Assembly (NCBI GenBank): GCA_018673955.1
Contig: JABHBJ010000037.1
Location: 1-38,135, forward strand
Length of the DNA: 38,135 nucleotides
Source of the DNA: Chloroflexota bacterium
Lineage (GTDB): Bacteria; Chloroflexota; Dehalococcoidia; Lucifugimonadales; Lucifugimonadaceae
Reading direction: 5' to 3'
Shown here: piece by piece, positions 1 through 10,954 of the stretch
Numbering within the stretch: position 1 is the stretch's first letter
Layout: each line of letters starts with the position of its first letter
Notes under the pieces: generated by a model
What the model was told of the DNA's origin: nothing
Seen by the model: the letters and a program-made list of their open reading frames with translations, nothing else
The model's database searches: none
Position numbers and translations under genes: made by a program

Positions 1-905
1 CCCGCCGACAACACAACGCCCATCAAGTACCAAGTGTCGGGAACCGCATGCCGCATTGAATGAATCCGCATGGCTGGGTCGGTCGATGGCTCAGAAATCG
101 GGGCAACGACCGTTCCCGAAGTTCCCACTGAAAATAGTACATCGCCAGAAGAAACAACGCCCGCCCCAACAGCAGCACAAGCATTGTCGGCGCCACCTCC
201 TACAACCGGAACGCCAGCCGTAAGTCCTGTCGCGGTAGCCGCAACACTGGTGACTCGCGCCACAATTCCCGTTGATTCGACTATCGGTGGCAATATAGTC
301 AAATCGAGGCCGAGCATGCTGCATAATTCGCCTGACCATCGACTGTTGACGATGTCGAACAAAAGCGTTGCCGAAGCGTCAGACGGATCGGTCGCTAGTT
401 CACCGGTCAGGCGAAATCTTACGTAGTCCTTCGCCAGCAGCATATGCGATATTTTTTCGAATAGCTGTGGCTCGTGGTTTCGCATCCAAAGAAGCTTGCT
501 GACTGTGAAACCTTCAAGCGATGGATTGCCCGCGAGCCGCCGTAACGATTCATTTCCGACTGTTTCTCGAACATACGCTGCTTCGGCACTCGACCGAACA
601 TCGTTCCACAGAATCGCCGGTCTCACGACATTCAGCGAAGAATCCAACGATACGAGTGAATGCATTTGGCCGGAAAGTCCGACTGCCACCACTTCAGGCG
701 ATTCGATCTCACTGAGAGCCTGCCTAATCGCCGAGCATGTTCCCGTCCACCAGTCTTCAGGGTTCTGTTCGCTCCATCCCGGACGTTGAACATCGACAAG
801 CATCGGACTACTCGCCACAGCTAATAGCTTTCCGTTTGGATCAACAGCGACGACTTTGATCGAGGAAGTGCCGATATCGATTCCGAGAAACGTTGGTTGG
901 GTCAT
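1..905 (-). CDS. xylB: xylulokinase (FGGY carbohydrate kinase), 3' end beyond the window
   Basis: This gene is open to the left edge, so only about the first 301 residues are present and no stop codon is seen. Reading leftward from the ATG at 905, the protein begins MTQPTFLGIDIGTSSIKVV, the FGGY phosphate-1 loop. It continues with GWSEQNPEDWW, GLSGQMHSLV and ILWNDVRS, which are typical of D-xylulokinase and line the sugar site. The segment GGGADNACAAVGAG carries the likely catalytic Asp, and SVGTSGTV is the second phosphate-binding segment. The expected reaction is ATP-dependent phosphorylation of D-xylulose to xylulose 5-phosphate in the cytoplasm. Other FGGY kinases acting on a related sugar cannot be excluded, but the motif set fits XylB best. 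It lies downstream of dnaK on the same strand, separated from it by a terminator, so it is probably transcribed on its own. Confidence 0.88.
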   Translation of the reverse strand, partial: MTQPTFLGIDIGTSSIKVVAVDPNGKLLAVASSPMLVDVQRPGWSEQNPEDWWTGTCSAIRQALSEIESPEVVAVGLSGQMHSLVSLDSSLNVVRPAILWNDVRSSAEAAYVRETVGNESLRRLAGNPSLEGFTVSKLLWMRNHEPQLFEKISHMLLAKDYVRFRLTGELATDPSDASATLLFDIVNSRWSGELCSMLGLDLTILPPIVESTGIVARVTSVAATATGLTAGVPVVGGGADNACAAVGAGVVSSGDVLFSVGTSGTVVAPISEPSTDPAMRIHSMRHAVPDTWYLMGVVLSA

Positions 906-1111
906 AGTCGCCAGACTCTATCAAGCACCCGACAGCCACTCAACAGCAACCACGCTCACCAACCAGCATTAATCATCAACACCCACCTTGTCATTGGGAG
1001 GAGGCCGTGCGACGTGACAATCAGCGCCCTCACCCAACGCTACTCATGACTCAGCACTGACTCGAACACACGCACTAACCCACCCAAGAGCAATCCAGCA
1101 CAACTTAAAAG
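906..1111. other. intergenic region between xylB and the dnaK terminator
   Basis: The whole gap between xylB and dnaK is about 310 bases. Apart from the terminator at its right end I see no convincing gene. The xylB promoter should lie here on the minus strand, but I could not pick -35 and -10 boxes with confidence. Confidence 0.4.
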
Positions 1112-1140
1112 AAAAGACCCGCCAAAATCACGGGTCTTTT
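1104..1140 (-). terminator. intrinsic terminator of dnaK
   Basis: A perfect 10-bp stem (AAAAGACCCG at 1112-1121 against CGGGTCTTTT at 1131-1140) closes a 9-base loop. On the minus strand it is followed by a T-rich tail, TTTTCTTTT. It lies about 75 bases after the dnaK stop codon, so it most likely ends the hspR-grpE-dnaK transcript. Confidence 0.85.
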
Positions 1141-1216
1141 CACATTTGCGTTATTTCCTCAGCATCAACCGCCAGAATCACCAGTGGCTCACTTGAAGAA
1201 AATGTCGTTATCGACT

Positions 1217-3151
1217 CTACACTTCTCGGAATTCACCTTCGACGGTGTCATCGTCTTCGCTGTCGGCAGCATCGTCATTGTCATCTTCTGGAGCCTGATC
1301 GCCACCTTCGACAGTAGCTTCTTCGCCACCTGCAGCCTGATTGGCTTCGTAGACAGCCTGTCCGATGGCCTGAAGTGCAGTCTGAAGCTCTTCAGTCGCA
1401 GCAGCAATCACCGTTGTGTCGGCAGTCTCATCAGCCAATGTCTCTTTGACGGCTTCCACTTTCGCTTCGACATCGCTCTTGATCTCTTCAGGAACCTTGT
1501 CACCTTCGTCCTTCAGGATTTTCTCTGCCTGGAAAACGGCGCTTTCACCAGCGTTACGTGTTTCGACACCTGCGCGCTTCGCCTTATCAGCTTCAGCATT
1601 CTCTTCAGCCTCTTTGACGAGTCTCTCGACCTCAGCATCGTCCATTCCTGAACGACCCGTTATCGTGATGTGCTGTTCCTTGCCCGTACCGTTGTCCTTG
1701 GCAGACACTTTGAGAATTCCGTCGGCATCGATGTCGAACGTTACAGCGACTTGCGGAACTCCACGAGGGGCCGGAAGAATCCCGTCTAGGTTGAAGCGAC
1801 CAATCGAAGTGTTGTCGCCGGCCATCTCACGTTCACCCTGCACGATGTGAATCTCCACGCTCGACTGGTTGTCAGCAGCGGTAGTGAAGGTCTCCGTCTT
1901 GGACGTAGGAATAGTCGTGTTTCGCTCGATAAGAGCAGTTCGAACACCACCGAGTGTCTCGATTCCAACTGAAAGAGGCGTCACATCAAGAAGAAGAACG
2001 TCTTTGACGTCGCCCTGAAGAACACCAGCCTGAATGGCTGCGCCAACAGCCACAACTTCATCGGGATTAATCGAACGGTTTGGCTCTTTGCCGAACAGCT
2101 TGGTGACCATTTTGATCACCGCTGGCATTCGAGTCATTCCACCAACGAGAACAACCTCATCGATTTCGCCCGGTGCAATACCTGCGTCCTTTAATGCCGA
2201 CTTGGTCGGAGCCACTGTTCGTTCAATCAATGCACTCGTCAACTCTTCGAGCTTTGCTCGGGTGAGAGTCGACTGAAGGTGCTTAGGACCTGAAGAGTCT
2301 GCAGAAATGAACGGCAAGTTGATTTCAGTTGAAGCTACTGAAGAAAGTTCAATCTTGGCACGTTCTGATTCGACCCGCAGTCGCTGGTGTGCAGAAACAT
2401 CGTCTCGAAGGTCGATCAAGTTTTCTTTCTTGAACTCGTCAGCTAGGTACTCGACCAAGTTCAAATCAAAATCGTCACCACCCAAGTGAGTGTCGCCGTT
2501 AGTGCTCTTCACTTCGAATACGCCTTCACCGAGTTGGAGAATCGTAACGTCGAATGTTCCACCACCGAGGTCGTATACAGCGATAGTTCGTTCACCCTCT
2601 TTATCGAGACCGTACGCTAGCGAAGCTGCGGTAGGTTCGTTGATGATTCGAAGAACTTCAAGTCCGGCAATCTGACCAGCGATTTTCGTCGCCTCACGCT
2701 GTCCATCGTTGAAATATGCAGGAACAGTGATGACTGCTTGCTCGACTGGTTCGCCTAGTTTTGCCTCGGCGTCTTCTTTGAGCTTGCGCAGAATCATCGC
2801 CGATACTTCGGCAGGTGTGCTGGTTTTGCCGTTTAGGACAATTCCAGCATCTCCACCATCAAGCTCACCGAGCTTAAAAGAAACGTTCTTTACGTCAGCC
2901 TGAACCGCTACATCGTCGTATCGACGACCGATGAATCGTTTTGCTGAGTAAACAGTATTTTCGGGGTTCGTAATTGCCTGACGGCGAGCCAATTCTCCAA
3001 CGAATCGCTCACCAGTCTTCGAATTGAAAGCGACTACTGATGGAGTAGTACGTCGTCCTTCTGCATTCTCAACGATCTGTGGTTCTCCGGCTTCCATGAT
3101 CGCCATTGCGGAGTTCGTGGTGCCGAGATCGATTCCAATAACCTTTGCCAT
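1217..3151 (-). CDS. dnaK: chaperone protein DnaK (Hsp70)
   Basis: ATP-dependent Hsp70 chaperone of 644 residues. The N-terminus [14 protein letters not shown] is the classic phosphate-1 motif of the nucleotide-binding domain; [11 protein letters not shown] and [13 protein letters not shown] are the later actin-fold signatures. The substrate-binding domain starts after the linker [11 protein letters not shown], and a helical lid precedes a charged tail ending EGEFREV, as in bacterial DnaK. The reading frame stays open 18 codons upstream of this ATG, but those codons encode an Arg/Lys-rich segment foreign to DnaK, so 3151 is chosen. The gene is the last of the hspR-grpE-dnaK cluster, 156 bases after grpE, and is closed by a strong terminator. 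No dnaJ accompanies it. Confidence 0.98.
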   Translation of the reverse strand: MAKVIGIDLGTTNSAMAIMEAGEPQIVENAEGRRTTPSVVAFNSKTGERFVGELARRQAITNPENTVYSAKRFIGRRYDDVAVQADVKNVSFKLGELDGGDAGIVLNGKTSTPAEVSAMILRKLKEDAEAKLGEPVEQAVITVPAYFNDGQREATKIAGQIAGLEVLRIINEPTAASLAYGLDKEGERTIAVYDLGGGTFDVTILQLGEGVFEVKSTNGDTHLGGDDFDLNLVEYLADEFKKENLIDLRDDVSAHQRLRVESERAKIELSSVASTEINLPFISADSSGPKHLQSTLTRAKLEELTSALIERTVAPTKSALKDAGIAPGEIDEVVLVGGMTRMPAVIKMVTKLFGKEPNRSINPDEVVAVGAAIQAGVLQGDVKDVLLLDVTPLSVGIETLGGVRTALIERNTTIPTSKTETFTTAADNQSSVEIHIVQGEREMAGDNTSIGRFNLDGILPAPRGVPQVAVTFDIDADGILKVSAKDNGTGKEQHITITGRSGMDDAEVERLVKEAEENAEADKAKRAGVETRNAGESAVFQAEKILKDEGDKVPEEIKSDVEAKVEAVKETLADETADTTVIAAATEELQTALQAIGQAVYEANQAAGGEEATVEGGDQAPEDDNDDAADSEDDDTVEGEFREV

Positions 3152-3307
3152 TGTTCTTTTAGATTTCCTTCTTCGTTTCCGGGTTCTGGGCCGGAAAGTT
3201 TTCAACCTGTTGTTCGAAATTCGTAGTAACTAAATAAAAGTGGCGCTAACCAATTCGCTCATGCACGATTTCGTAACCGCCTACTCATATGCATAATTTG
3301 TTTCGTT

Positions 3308-3871
3308 CTAGTTCTCATCAGGTAAAGCGATAGCAATCTGCACCTGTGCAGGTCTAACGACTTCTCCGTTGTACACATATCCGGGCCGTAGTTCTGCAAC
3401 CACGGTATCCGGTGCATGATCGGCTGTTGGGCTGGAAAGCAGAGCCTCGTGTTTACGGGGATCAAACTCTTCACCAACACAGTCGAATCGCTCGAAACCT
3501 TCCGAAGAAACAGCACTCACGAAATTCTTCTGAATTGCCGTGATTCCATCGAGCCAGCCTGTCTCAGCATCCTTCATCGAGTCGGAGCTCAGTGCGACAT
3601 CCAACTGATCGATCACATCAGCGAATTTGAACACAATTCGTTGTAAGTTACGATGTCGCGACGATTCCTGCTCACTTTCAATACGCCTTCGATAATTGAC
3701 CAAGTCTGCCTGTGCTCGTTGAGCCAAGCGTTTGAATTGGTCTTTCTCACGTAGCGCTTCCGCCAGTTCATCATTTGATTCGTCTGACGAATTTTCGATG
3801 TTTGCGGAATTCGTAGATTGTTTTGATTCCACAGAATCTTCCTGCGGCATTTTATCTTCTGTTTCTGACAA
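3308..3871 (-). CDS. grpE: nucleotide exchange factor GrpE
   Basis: 187-residue GrpE, which releases ADP from DnaK. The acidic, Ser/Gln-rich N-terminus is followed by a long charged coiled coil (about residues 35-75, including FKRLAQRAQADLVNYRRR). The C-terminal beta-wing domain contains EGFERFDCVGEEFDPRKHEA and ends with RPGYVYNGEVVRPAQVQIA, a standard GrpE signature. The start given is a TTG codon; an ATG seven codons downstream (MPQEDS) is equally possible, because neither has a strong ribosome binding site. It lies between hspR and dnaK on the same strand and is presumably co-transcribed with them. Confidence 0.95.
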   Translation of the reverse strand: MSETEDKMPQEDSVESKQSTNSANIENSSDESNDELAEALREKDQFKRLAQRAQADLVNYRRRIESEQESSRHRNLQRIVFKFADVIDQLDVALSSDSMKDAETGWLDGITAIQKNFVSAVSSEGFERFDCVGEEFDPRKHEALLSSPTADHAPDTVVAELRPGYVYNGEVVRPAQVQIAIALPDEN

Positions 3872-3925
3872 CGTTTTCTAATGACCTATCAATAAAAAGA
3901 AATGAATTGGACACGATTAGACCGT

Positions 3926-4474
3926 CTAATCAGCGCCAACATACGAGAGTATCTGTCGAAGTTCGTCTGCAGCCACTCTCGCAGCACGGGTATTTGATAC
4001 CTCAGGGCTGCTCTCTAGTAGCGAAACGATATCTGTTAATGATCTCACCAGATCGAGGACTAAGCCAACCCCATTCAAGTTCAACCCTAGTTCGTCAGCA
4101 AGCCGACGAATTACACGCAAGCGTTCGACGTCGGAATCGGAATAAAGTCGTCGACTTCCTTCTGATCTCTGCGGACTAACCAACCCCTCCTTATCGTACT
4201 TTCGCAAAGTTTGCGGATGCATATCGGCCAATCGAGCCGCCACGCTGATGACGTAAACCCCTGTTATCCGAGTGGTCGGCGGAACTCGTCGAGACTGCTG
4301 ACTACTATCGGATCGATTCACATTCATAGGAACACGGTGGTTTTCGTCACCATATGAAGAGATTTCGAATAGTTCAGTCAACATCCGACCCAAATTCTTT
4401 GATCGCGACCAAGCGAGATCGTTCTTACCAATTAGTTCCTGCTCGTCAGACGTATGCCCGTAGTTCTGAGTCAA
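3926..4474 (-). CDS. hspR: MerR-family heat-shock repressor, HspR-like, with N-terminal extension
   Basis: DNA-binding regulator of 182 residues. Residues 73-120 form a MerR winged-helix domain, starting VYVISVAARLADMHPQTLRK and ending in the wing RRLYSDSDVERL, as in HspR repressors of dnaK operons. A short hydrophobic helix follows (LNLNGVGLVLDLVRSL). HspR proteins are usually about 120-150 residues; this one has about 70 residues before the MerR domain. The extended start is supported: the TTG at 4474 is preceded by AAGGA six bases upstream, whereas the internal ATG at codon 50 has no ribosome binding site. Position directly ahead of grpE-dnaK fits an autoregulated heat-shock operon. I did not find a perfect HAIR operator (CTTGAGT-N7-ACTCAAG) upstream. 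Confidence 0.85.
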   Translation of the reverse strand: MTQNYGHTSDEQELIGKNDLAWSRSKNLGRMLTELFEISSYGDENHRVPMNVNRSDSSQQSRRVPPTTRITGVYVISVAARLADMHPQTLRKYDKEGLVSPQRSEGSRRLYSDSDVERLRVIRRLADELGLNLNGVGLVLDLVRSLTDIVSLLESSPEVSNTRAARVAADELRQILSYVGAD

Positions 4475-4574
4475 GAAATTTCCTTAATTAGGCGAATGAA
4501 AACGTAAGAACGTCGAAAATCCGTCATTTACGAACAAATCGTCTTACCGAGTCAATGTAAATAACACGACTGCT

Positions 4575-4603
4575 ATTGTAATAGTTGATACGAGTTGTGT
4601 AAA
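4575..4603 (-). promoter_or_regulatory. predicted sigma70-type promoter of hspR-grpE-dnaK
   Basis: On the minus strand TTTACA (4603-4598) and TACAAT (4580-4575) are separated by exactly 17 bases. This places transcription start near 4568, about 95 bases before the hspR start codon. It is the best promoter-like match seen in the window and sits in the correct divergent intergenic region. Confidence 0.6.
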
Positions 4604-4685
4604 CTTCAATGCATGATTTCGTCGATATCTCACGAGTCACTCACGAATCGTTAATCAAATGTTTACGAAATCAACTGCAGATATG

Positions 4686-4714
4686 TTGAATCTTGAGATT
4701 TTTCGTAGTAGTAT
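4686..4714 (+). promoter_or_regulatory. possible promoter of the small zinc-ribbon gene
   Basis: TTGAAT (4686-4691) and TAGTAT (4709-4714) are 17 bases apart on the plus strand, upstream of the zinc-ribbon gene. The match to consensus is moderate, and an alternative -10 (TATTAT, 4728-4733) is nearby. Confidence 0.35.
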
Positions 4715-4833
4715 CTGCGCCGGCTCGTATTATGGAGTGAATCTTGCTACAGGATTCGTAACGCAATCGAGTCCAACATTTTATGAACGCCCCGACCAGA
4801 GTTTTGGCGGGGACGAAAGAAGAAGGAACTAAA

Positions 4834-5004
4834 GTGCTTTACTTAAAGGCATGCCCGAAGTGCCACGGCGACATTGAGCTCGTCGTATTCCCAGACAGCA
4901 AGACATTGTCTTGCCTCCAGTGCTCATTCACTGTGGACTCGAAAGAGGCTGCAAAGCGAGCAATGGCTGAGACAAAGACTCCGGCTAAAGTCACAGCTGC
5001 ATAA
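4834..5004 (+). CDS. small zinc-ribbon protein
   Basis: A 56-residue protein if started at the GTG at 4834, or 73 residues from an ATG at 4783. I prefer the GTG because AGAAGGA lies six bases upstream and the zinc-binding core begins at once, while the ATG has no visible ribosome binding site. The core is CPKC, about 25 residues, then CLQC: a four-cysteine zinc ribbon (ACPKCHGDIELVVFPDSKTL, then SCLQCSF). An Ala/Lys-rich tail follows. Similar mini zinc ribbons are usually annotated as hypothetical; nucleic-acid or protein binding is possible, but no specific role can be assigned. It stands alone, divergent from hspR, and has its own terminator. Confidence 0.7.
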   Translation: MLYLKACPKCHGDIELVVFPDSKTLSCLQCSFTVDSKEAAKRAMAETKTPAKVTAA

Positions 5005-5023
5005 TTGCGGCCACCGAACTTTT

Positions 5024-5056
5024 AAGGCCCTGGCAATTGTTACCGGGGCCTTTTTT
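5024..5056 (+). terminator. intrinsic terminator of the zinc-ribbon gene
   Basis: AAGGCCCTGG (5024-5033) pairs with CCGGGGCCTT (5043-5052), with one G-U wobble, and is followed by TTTTTT. It starts 20 bases after the stop codon on the same strand. Confidence 0.9.
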
Positions 5057-5098
5057 GTTTAAGCCGGCTTAGCGTTATTCGCAGTAGTCCCGTCTGAC

Positions 5099-5117
5099 TC
5101 CCCCACTCCAGGGGGGG
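5099..5117. repeat. G/C-run palindrome, REP-like
   Basis: CCCCC and GGGGGGG runs separated by about six bases form a small hairpin in the gap before the membrane-protein gene. It resembles the G/C-run palindromes at 6439, 25479 and 29845 but is the most degenerate of the four. Confidence 0.35.
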
Positions 5118-5164
5118 TAATCGTTCCGAAGGCTACATATACGGAAACCAGTCTCAACAACCAG

Positions 5165-5190
5165 GTCATCCTGAATTCATTTTCAAGACT
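5165..5190 (+). repeat. dispersed GTCATCCTGAATTC repeat, copy 1
   Basis: Begins GTCATCCTGAATTC followed by a T-rich stretch and CAAGACT. The same unit recurs at 16296-16321 and, inverted, at 17210-17236, each time between genes. Confidence 0.55.
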
Positions 5191-5259
5191 TTTCTACTCC
5201 AATTGCAGAGTTACTGACAAATTGCGAAGAGTAGCCCAGTCGTTCGACGACGCCCGCAA

Positions 5260-5646
5260 CTAACGCCAGCGGTCGCTCTCTCGGCTTGAGTAAACAATCA
5301 CAGCCGCCAGAATCAATACAGCAGCGCTTATCCAAAAGGTACGAAACGCAGCGACGCTACCAAGCACCGCGACCATCACTAGTTGAATCGACGACGCTTC
5401 GGGTTTACGGACACTAATCGAAGAGGAATACCCGGCAACTACCGAAAGCGCCACGAGCACTAATCCTCGCACGATGAGCGATCCGCCGGTCTGCTCGGGC
5501 GACGAATTCACGATTCCCAGAATGACACTGATAGCCCCAACGATAAACGTCAGCGCAGCTCCCAATATCGCCGCAATACGCCCTGATTCTCGAAGATTCA
5601 CCAGTTGCTCCCCAAATAGATTGAATTTCGTATCAACAGCATACAT
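5260..5646 (-). CDS. small integral membrane protein, function unknown
   Basis: 128 residues with about four predicted transmembrane helices: near 24-46 (IAAILGAALTFIVGAISVIL), 56-75 (SLIVRGLVLVALSVVAGYSS), 86-101 and 105-122. A short polar N-terminus precedes them and a charged tail, SRESDRWR, follows. I recognise no family. The gene is divergent from rex, and a candidate Rex operator lies in the shared upstream region, so redox control is conceivable but unproven. ATG start at 5646; no strong ribosome binding site noted. Confidence 0.65.
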   Translation of the reverse strand: MYAVDTKFNLFGEQLVNLRESGRIAAILGAALTFIVGAISVILGIVNSSPEQTGGSLIVRGLVLVALSVVAGYSSSISVRKPEASSIQLVMVAVLGSVAAFRTFWISAAVLILAAVIVYSSRESDRWR

Positions 5647-5682
5647 TCATCGCAGTACACCCTACGTGCGATTTATTAAACA

Positions 5683-5700
5683 TTGTGATACAAAGCACAC
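5683..5700. promoter_or_regulatory. candidate Rex operator upstream of rex
   Basis: TTGTGA, six bases, then GCACAC. The family consensus is TTGTGA-N6-TCACAA. The left half is perfect and the right half matches 4 of 6 positions. It lies 39 bases before the rex start codon, between rex and the divergent membrane-protein gene, as expected for autoregulation. Confidence 0.4.
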
Positions 5701-5738
5701 ACTGGTTCATTAATTTTTTATGTGATGCTTCGCGCACT

Positions 5739-6389
5739 ATGACAAATCTTAACAATACTGACAATTTAGGTTCAGATATTCCGGTCCCAGAAGTCGTTAT
5801 TCAACGGCTGCCTTTGTACGTAAGAGTGCTCATGCAATTTTCCTCTGCAGGAGAGAAAGTTATTTCCTCCGAGCAGTTGGGAACAAGATTGCAGATGACC
5901 CCAGCCCAAATTCGTAAGGATCTCTCTTATTTCGGGCGATTCGGCAAACAAGGGCGTGGCTACGATGTAGCGATGCTAGAACGCCAGCTTCGCGAAATTC
6001 TTGGCCTCGATCGAATGTGGAATGCAGCGGTTGTTGGCATGGGAAGGCTCGGACGAGCAGTGGTCTCCTATCCCGGTTTTGCTCCCGAAGGTTTCAAAAT
6101 CTCTGCAGTCTTCGACACAAGCAATGCAATTGTAGGAAAGACTTTTTCTGATTTGCGCGTTCAGTCTATATCGCAGTTAACAGAGTCAGTTAAAGAACTT
6201 GATATAAAGATCGGCATCGTCACTGTTCCGATCAACCACGCTCAGGAAGTAATCGATGCCTTGGTCGAAGCAGGAATTAAATCGATCCTCAACTACGCTC
6301 CGCTATCGCCACAAGTACCCGAAGGTGTGACTGTGCGTGGTATTGATCCAGTTCTCTCCCTGCAGTCGATGACGTACTACATACGTTAG
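5739..6389 (+). CDS. rex: redox-sensing transcriptional repressor Rex
   Basis: 216-residue NADH/NAD+-sensing repressor. The N-terminal winged helix (about residues 18-78) contains IPVPEVVIQRLPLYVRVL and the diagnostic KDLSYFGRFGKQGRGY. The Rossmann domain carries VVGMGRLGRAVV (about 98-109). The C-terminus ILNYAPLSPQVPEGVTVRG followed by DPVLSLQSM is typical of the family, in which the C-terminal helix swaps between subunits. An in-frame extension of 18 codons reaches 5685, but the ATG at 5739 gives the usual Rex length. Rex proteins repress fermentation and respiration genes when NADH is high. Here the gene stands alone, convergent with the ATP synthase operon. Confidence 0.95.
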   Translation: MTNLNNTDNLGSDIPVPEVVIQRLPLYVRVLMQFSSAGEKVISSEQLGTRLQMTPAQIRKDLSYFGRFGKQGRGYDVAMLERQLREILGLDRMWNAAVVGMGRLGRAVVSYPGFAPEGFKISAVFDTSNAIVGKTFSDLRVQSISQLTESVKELDIKIGIVTVPINHAQEVIDALVEAGIKSILNYAPLSPQVPEGVTVRGIDPVLSLQSMTYYIR

Positions 6390-6430
6390 TCGCTGTCGTC
6401 GTCGAACGACTCGCCTCCAAGTCGCGAATC

Positions 6431-6478
6431 TCCCCCTATCCCTCCCACACTCTGAGGGAGGGAGTTAGAGGGCGGCTA
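6431..6478. repeat. REP-like palindrome between rex and atpC
   Basis: TCCCTCCC (6439-6446) pairs with GGGAGGGA (6456-6463) and is followed by GTTAGAGGGCGG. The tail GGAGTTAGAGGG is shared with the palindrome at 29845-29875. It lies between the convergent rex and atp transcripts and may act as a bidirectional transcription end. Confidence 0.55.
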
Positions 6479-6520
6479 GAGACCAAGTGACGCAAGTGAC
6501 GCCCCGAGCGAAGGATTGAG

Positions 6521-6940
6521 CTATCCCAACCCGCGCTCTCGACGTCTTCGACCGAGTTTCACTCGTACTCGAGCACGTTGCAACGAAGCCGTAGCCTTCT
6601 CCAGATCAACGTCAGCAGGACTCGAAGCAATAAGCTTCTGCGCCCGTTCCAAAGCGGCTTCCGCACGCTCAAGATCGATAGCATCGTCCTGCTCAGCAGC
6701 ATCTGCGAGAACGGTTACTCGGTTATCAGAAACTTCCAAGAAACCGCCCGACATCGCCAGCGAAACAGAATCGCCGCCCTGATCGAAACGAAGAATGCCA
6801 GCGCTAAGAGTGGAGATCATACGAGCGTGCGAAGGCAGGACGGTAAATTCACCGAGTCCACCCGGTGCTACAACTTTATCGACTTCACCCGAAAAGCTTT
6901 CACCCTCGGCGGTCACTATTGCTAATTGAAGTTTAGCCAT
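6521..6940 (-). CDS. atpC: ATP synthase F1 subunit epsilon
   Basis: 139-residue epsilon subunit of the central stalk. The N-terminal beta-sandwich begins AKLQLAIVTAEGESFSGEVD and contains the conserved PGGLGEFTVLPSHA. A C-terminal two-helix region (about residues 88-132, alternating Ala/Arg/Glu) is the part that inhibits ATP hydrolysis in bacterial enzymes. It is the last gene of the atp operon, 34 bases after atpD. Confidence 0.95.
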   Translation of the reverse strand: MAKLQLAIVTAEGESFSGEVDKVVAPGGLGEFTVLPSHARMISTLSAGILRFDQGGDSVSLAMSGGFLEVSDNRVTVLADAAEQDDAIDLERAEAALERAQKLIASSPADVDLEKATASLQRARVRVKLGRRRRERGLG

Positions 6941-6974
6941 AACTAATTGATGTCCTTTAGAAACCTAACCCGCT

Positions 6975-9330
<2,356 letters not shown>

Positions 9331-9359
9331 TTCTTGACTCTGTTAGTTTCTACTAGTCT

Positions 9360-10871
9360 TTAGAGGCTTACTGTCTGTTGGAAAGCAACTACTGCTTCGT
9401 CCAGCTTGACTTTGTCATCATCGCTCAGTTCACCTGAAGCTGCGATCGACTTCAATACCTCTGGCAAGTTAGCAGCAGCGTAATCGTGCCACTGTGCTTC
9501 CCATGCTCGAACATTCTCAACCGCTATATTCTCAAGTGCGCCCTTGTCAGCGACGTAAAGTACTGAGACCTGCGCCTCAAGTGAAAGCGGGGAGTTTTCA
9601 TCCTGCTTCAACAGTTCAGTAAATCGAGCACCACGTTCAAGCTGACGTCGGGTGACGGCATCAAGATCGTCGGTACCGAACTGAGCAAACGTTACAAGCG
9701 CTGAGTACTGAGCCATCTCAGCCTTCAACGATCCAGACACGCCCTTCATGGCTTTAGTCTGAGCCGAAGATCCCACACGTGTCACAGAAATACCCGAGTT
9801 CACAGCAGGTCGAACACCTGAGTTGAACAAGTCAGGCTCTAGGAAGAGCTGACCGTCGGTAATCGAAATAACGTTAGTAGGAACGTAAGCCGAAACGTCA
9901 CCAGCCTGCGTCTCAATGATCGGCAGAGCGGTGATCGAACCACCACCGGCATCCTTGTTCAGGCGAGCAGCCCGTTCCAGCAAGCGTGAGTGGAGGTAGA
10001 AAACGTCACCAGGGTAAGCCTCACGACCCGGAGGGCGTCGAAGCAATAGTGACATCTGTCGGTAAGCCCAGGCGTGCTTCGTAAGATCGTCATAAACGAT
10101 CAGTACGTCTTTACCTTGAGCCATGAAATATTCAGCAATGGAGCAACCTGCATAAGGAGCGAGGTACTGCATAGCTGCAGGGTCGGAAGCGTTAGAAGTA
10201 ACGATAACCGTGTTATCGAGAGCTCCGTTTTCTTCCAGTCGAGTAACGACCTGAGCAACCTTCGATGCACGCTGACCAATGGCCACGTATACACCGATGA
10301 TCCCGCTGTCCTTCTGGTTGATGAGTGCATCGATACAGACCGAAGTCTTACCAGTTGCACGGTCACCAATAACAAGCTCTCGCTGTCCTCGGCCAACCGG
10401 AACCATTGCATCAACGATCTTCAGACCGAACTGCACTGGCTGATCAACAGACTGCCGAGCTCCCACACCTGGTGCGATTTTCTCGACCGGGTATGACTCT
10501 GTCGTTGCAATTGAACCCTTGCCGTCGATAGGAACACCAAGCGAGTCAACGACTCTACCAAGCATTGCATCGCCAACCGGAACTTCAATAATTCGACCAG
10601 TGCTGCGAACTTCGTCGCCTTCTTTGATCTGAATGTAATCACCAAGAATTACTGCACCAACGCTGTCCTCGTTGAGGTTCAGCGCAAGTCCGTAAATTTC
10701 ACCAGGGAACTGCAACAGCTCTGAATACCGAACTCCTGAGAGACCGTGTATCTGAGCCGTACCGTCTGCGGCTTCAATAACGGTACCGACATCAACTTGC
10801 GTGATATCGCCACCGAAATCTTCTATCTGCTTCTTGATAACAGAAGCTATGTCCTGACCTCGTACTGCCAT
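9360..10871 (-). CDS. atpA: ATP synthase F1 subunit alpha
   Basis: 503-residue non-catalytic nucleotide-binding subunit. The Walker A motif GDRATGKT is at 169-176. [17 protein letters not shown] is the alpha-subunit signature and contains the arginine that reaches into the catalytic site of beta. Length is normal. The ATG at 10871 has GGAGAGAG a few bases upstream. It follows atpH and precedes atpG in the operon. Confidence 0.98.
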   Translation of the reverse strand: MAVRGQDIASVIKKQIEDFGGDITQVDVGTVIEAADGTAQIHGLSGVRYSELLQFPGEIYGLALNLNEDSVGAVILGDYIQIKEGDEVRSTGRIIEVPVGDAMLGRVVDSLGVPIDGKGSIATTESYPVEKIAPGVGARQSVDQPVQFGLKIVDAMVPVGRGQRELVIGDRATGKTSVCIDALINQKDSGIIGVYVAIGQRASKVAQVVTRLEENGALDNTVIVTSNASDPAAMQYLAPYAGCSIAEYFMAQGKDVLIVYDDLTKHAWAYRQMSLLLRRPPGREAYPGDVFYLHSRLLERAARLNKDAGGGSITALPIIETQAGDVSAYVPTNVISITDGQLFLEPDLFNSGVRPAVNSGISVTRVGSSAQTKAMKGVSGSLKAEMAQYSALVTFAQFGTDDLDAVTRRQLERGARFTELLKQDENSPLSLEAQVSVLYVADKGALENIAVENVRAWEAQWHDYAAANLPEVLKSIAASGELSDDDKVKLDEAVVAFQQTVSL

Positions 10872-10954
10872 CGGACTCTCTCTCCGGGTAAAACCCGTTT
10901 TGCACTATTGGCTTGTTGATCTACTCGCCTGATCGATCGGCCGTTTGATTGGCT

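Noticed and set aside
70-426. 118-codon Thr/Pro/Ala-rich open frame on the plus strand at the left edge
   Set aside because: It is antisense to xylB, whose motifs on the minus strand are unmistakable.
1184-1651. 155-codon open frame on the plus strand
   Set aside because: It lies antisense to the 3' part of dnaK, reads as low-complexity Ser/Phe/Leu sequence and has no family features.
4475-4782. HAIR operator (CTTGAGT-N7-ACTCAAG) upstream of hspR
   Set aside because: Only isolated CTTGAG and CGAGT fragments are present; no inverted pair with correct spacing was found.
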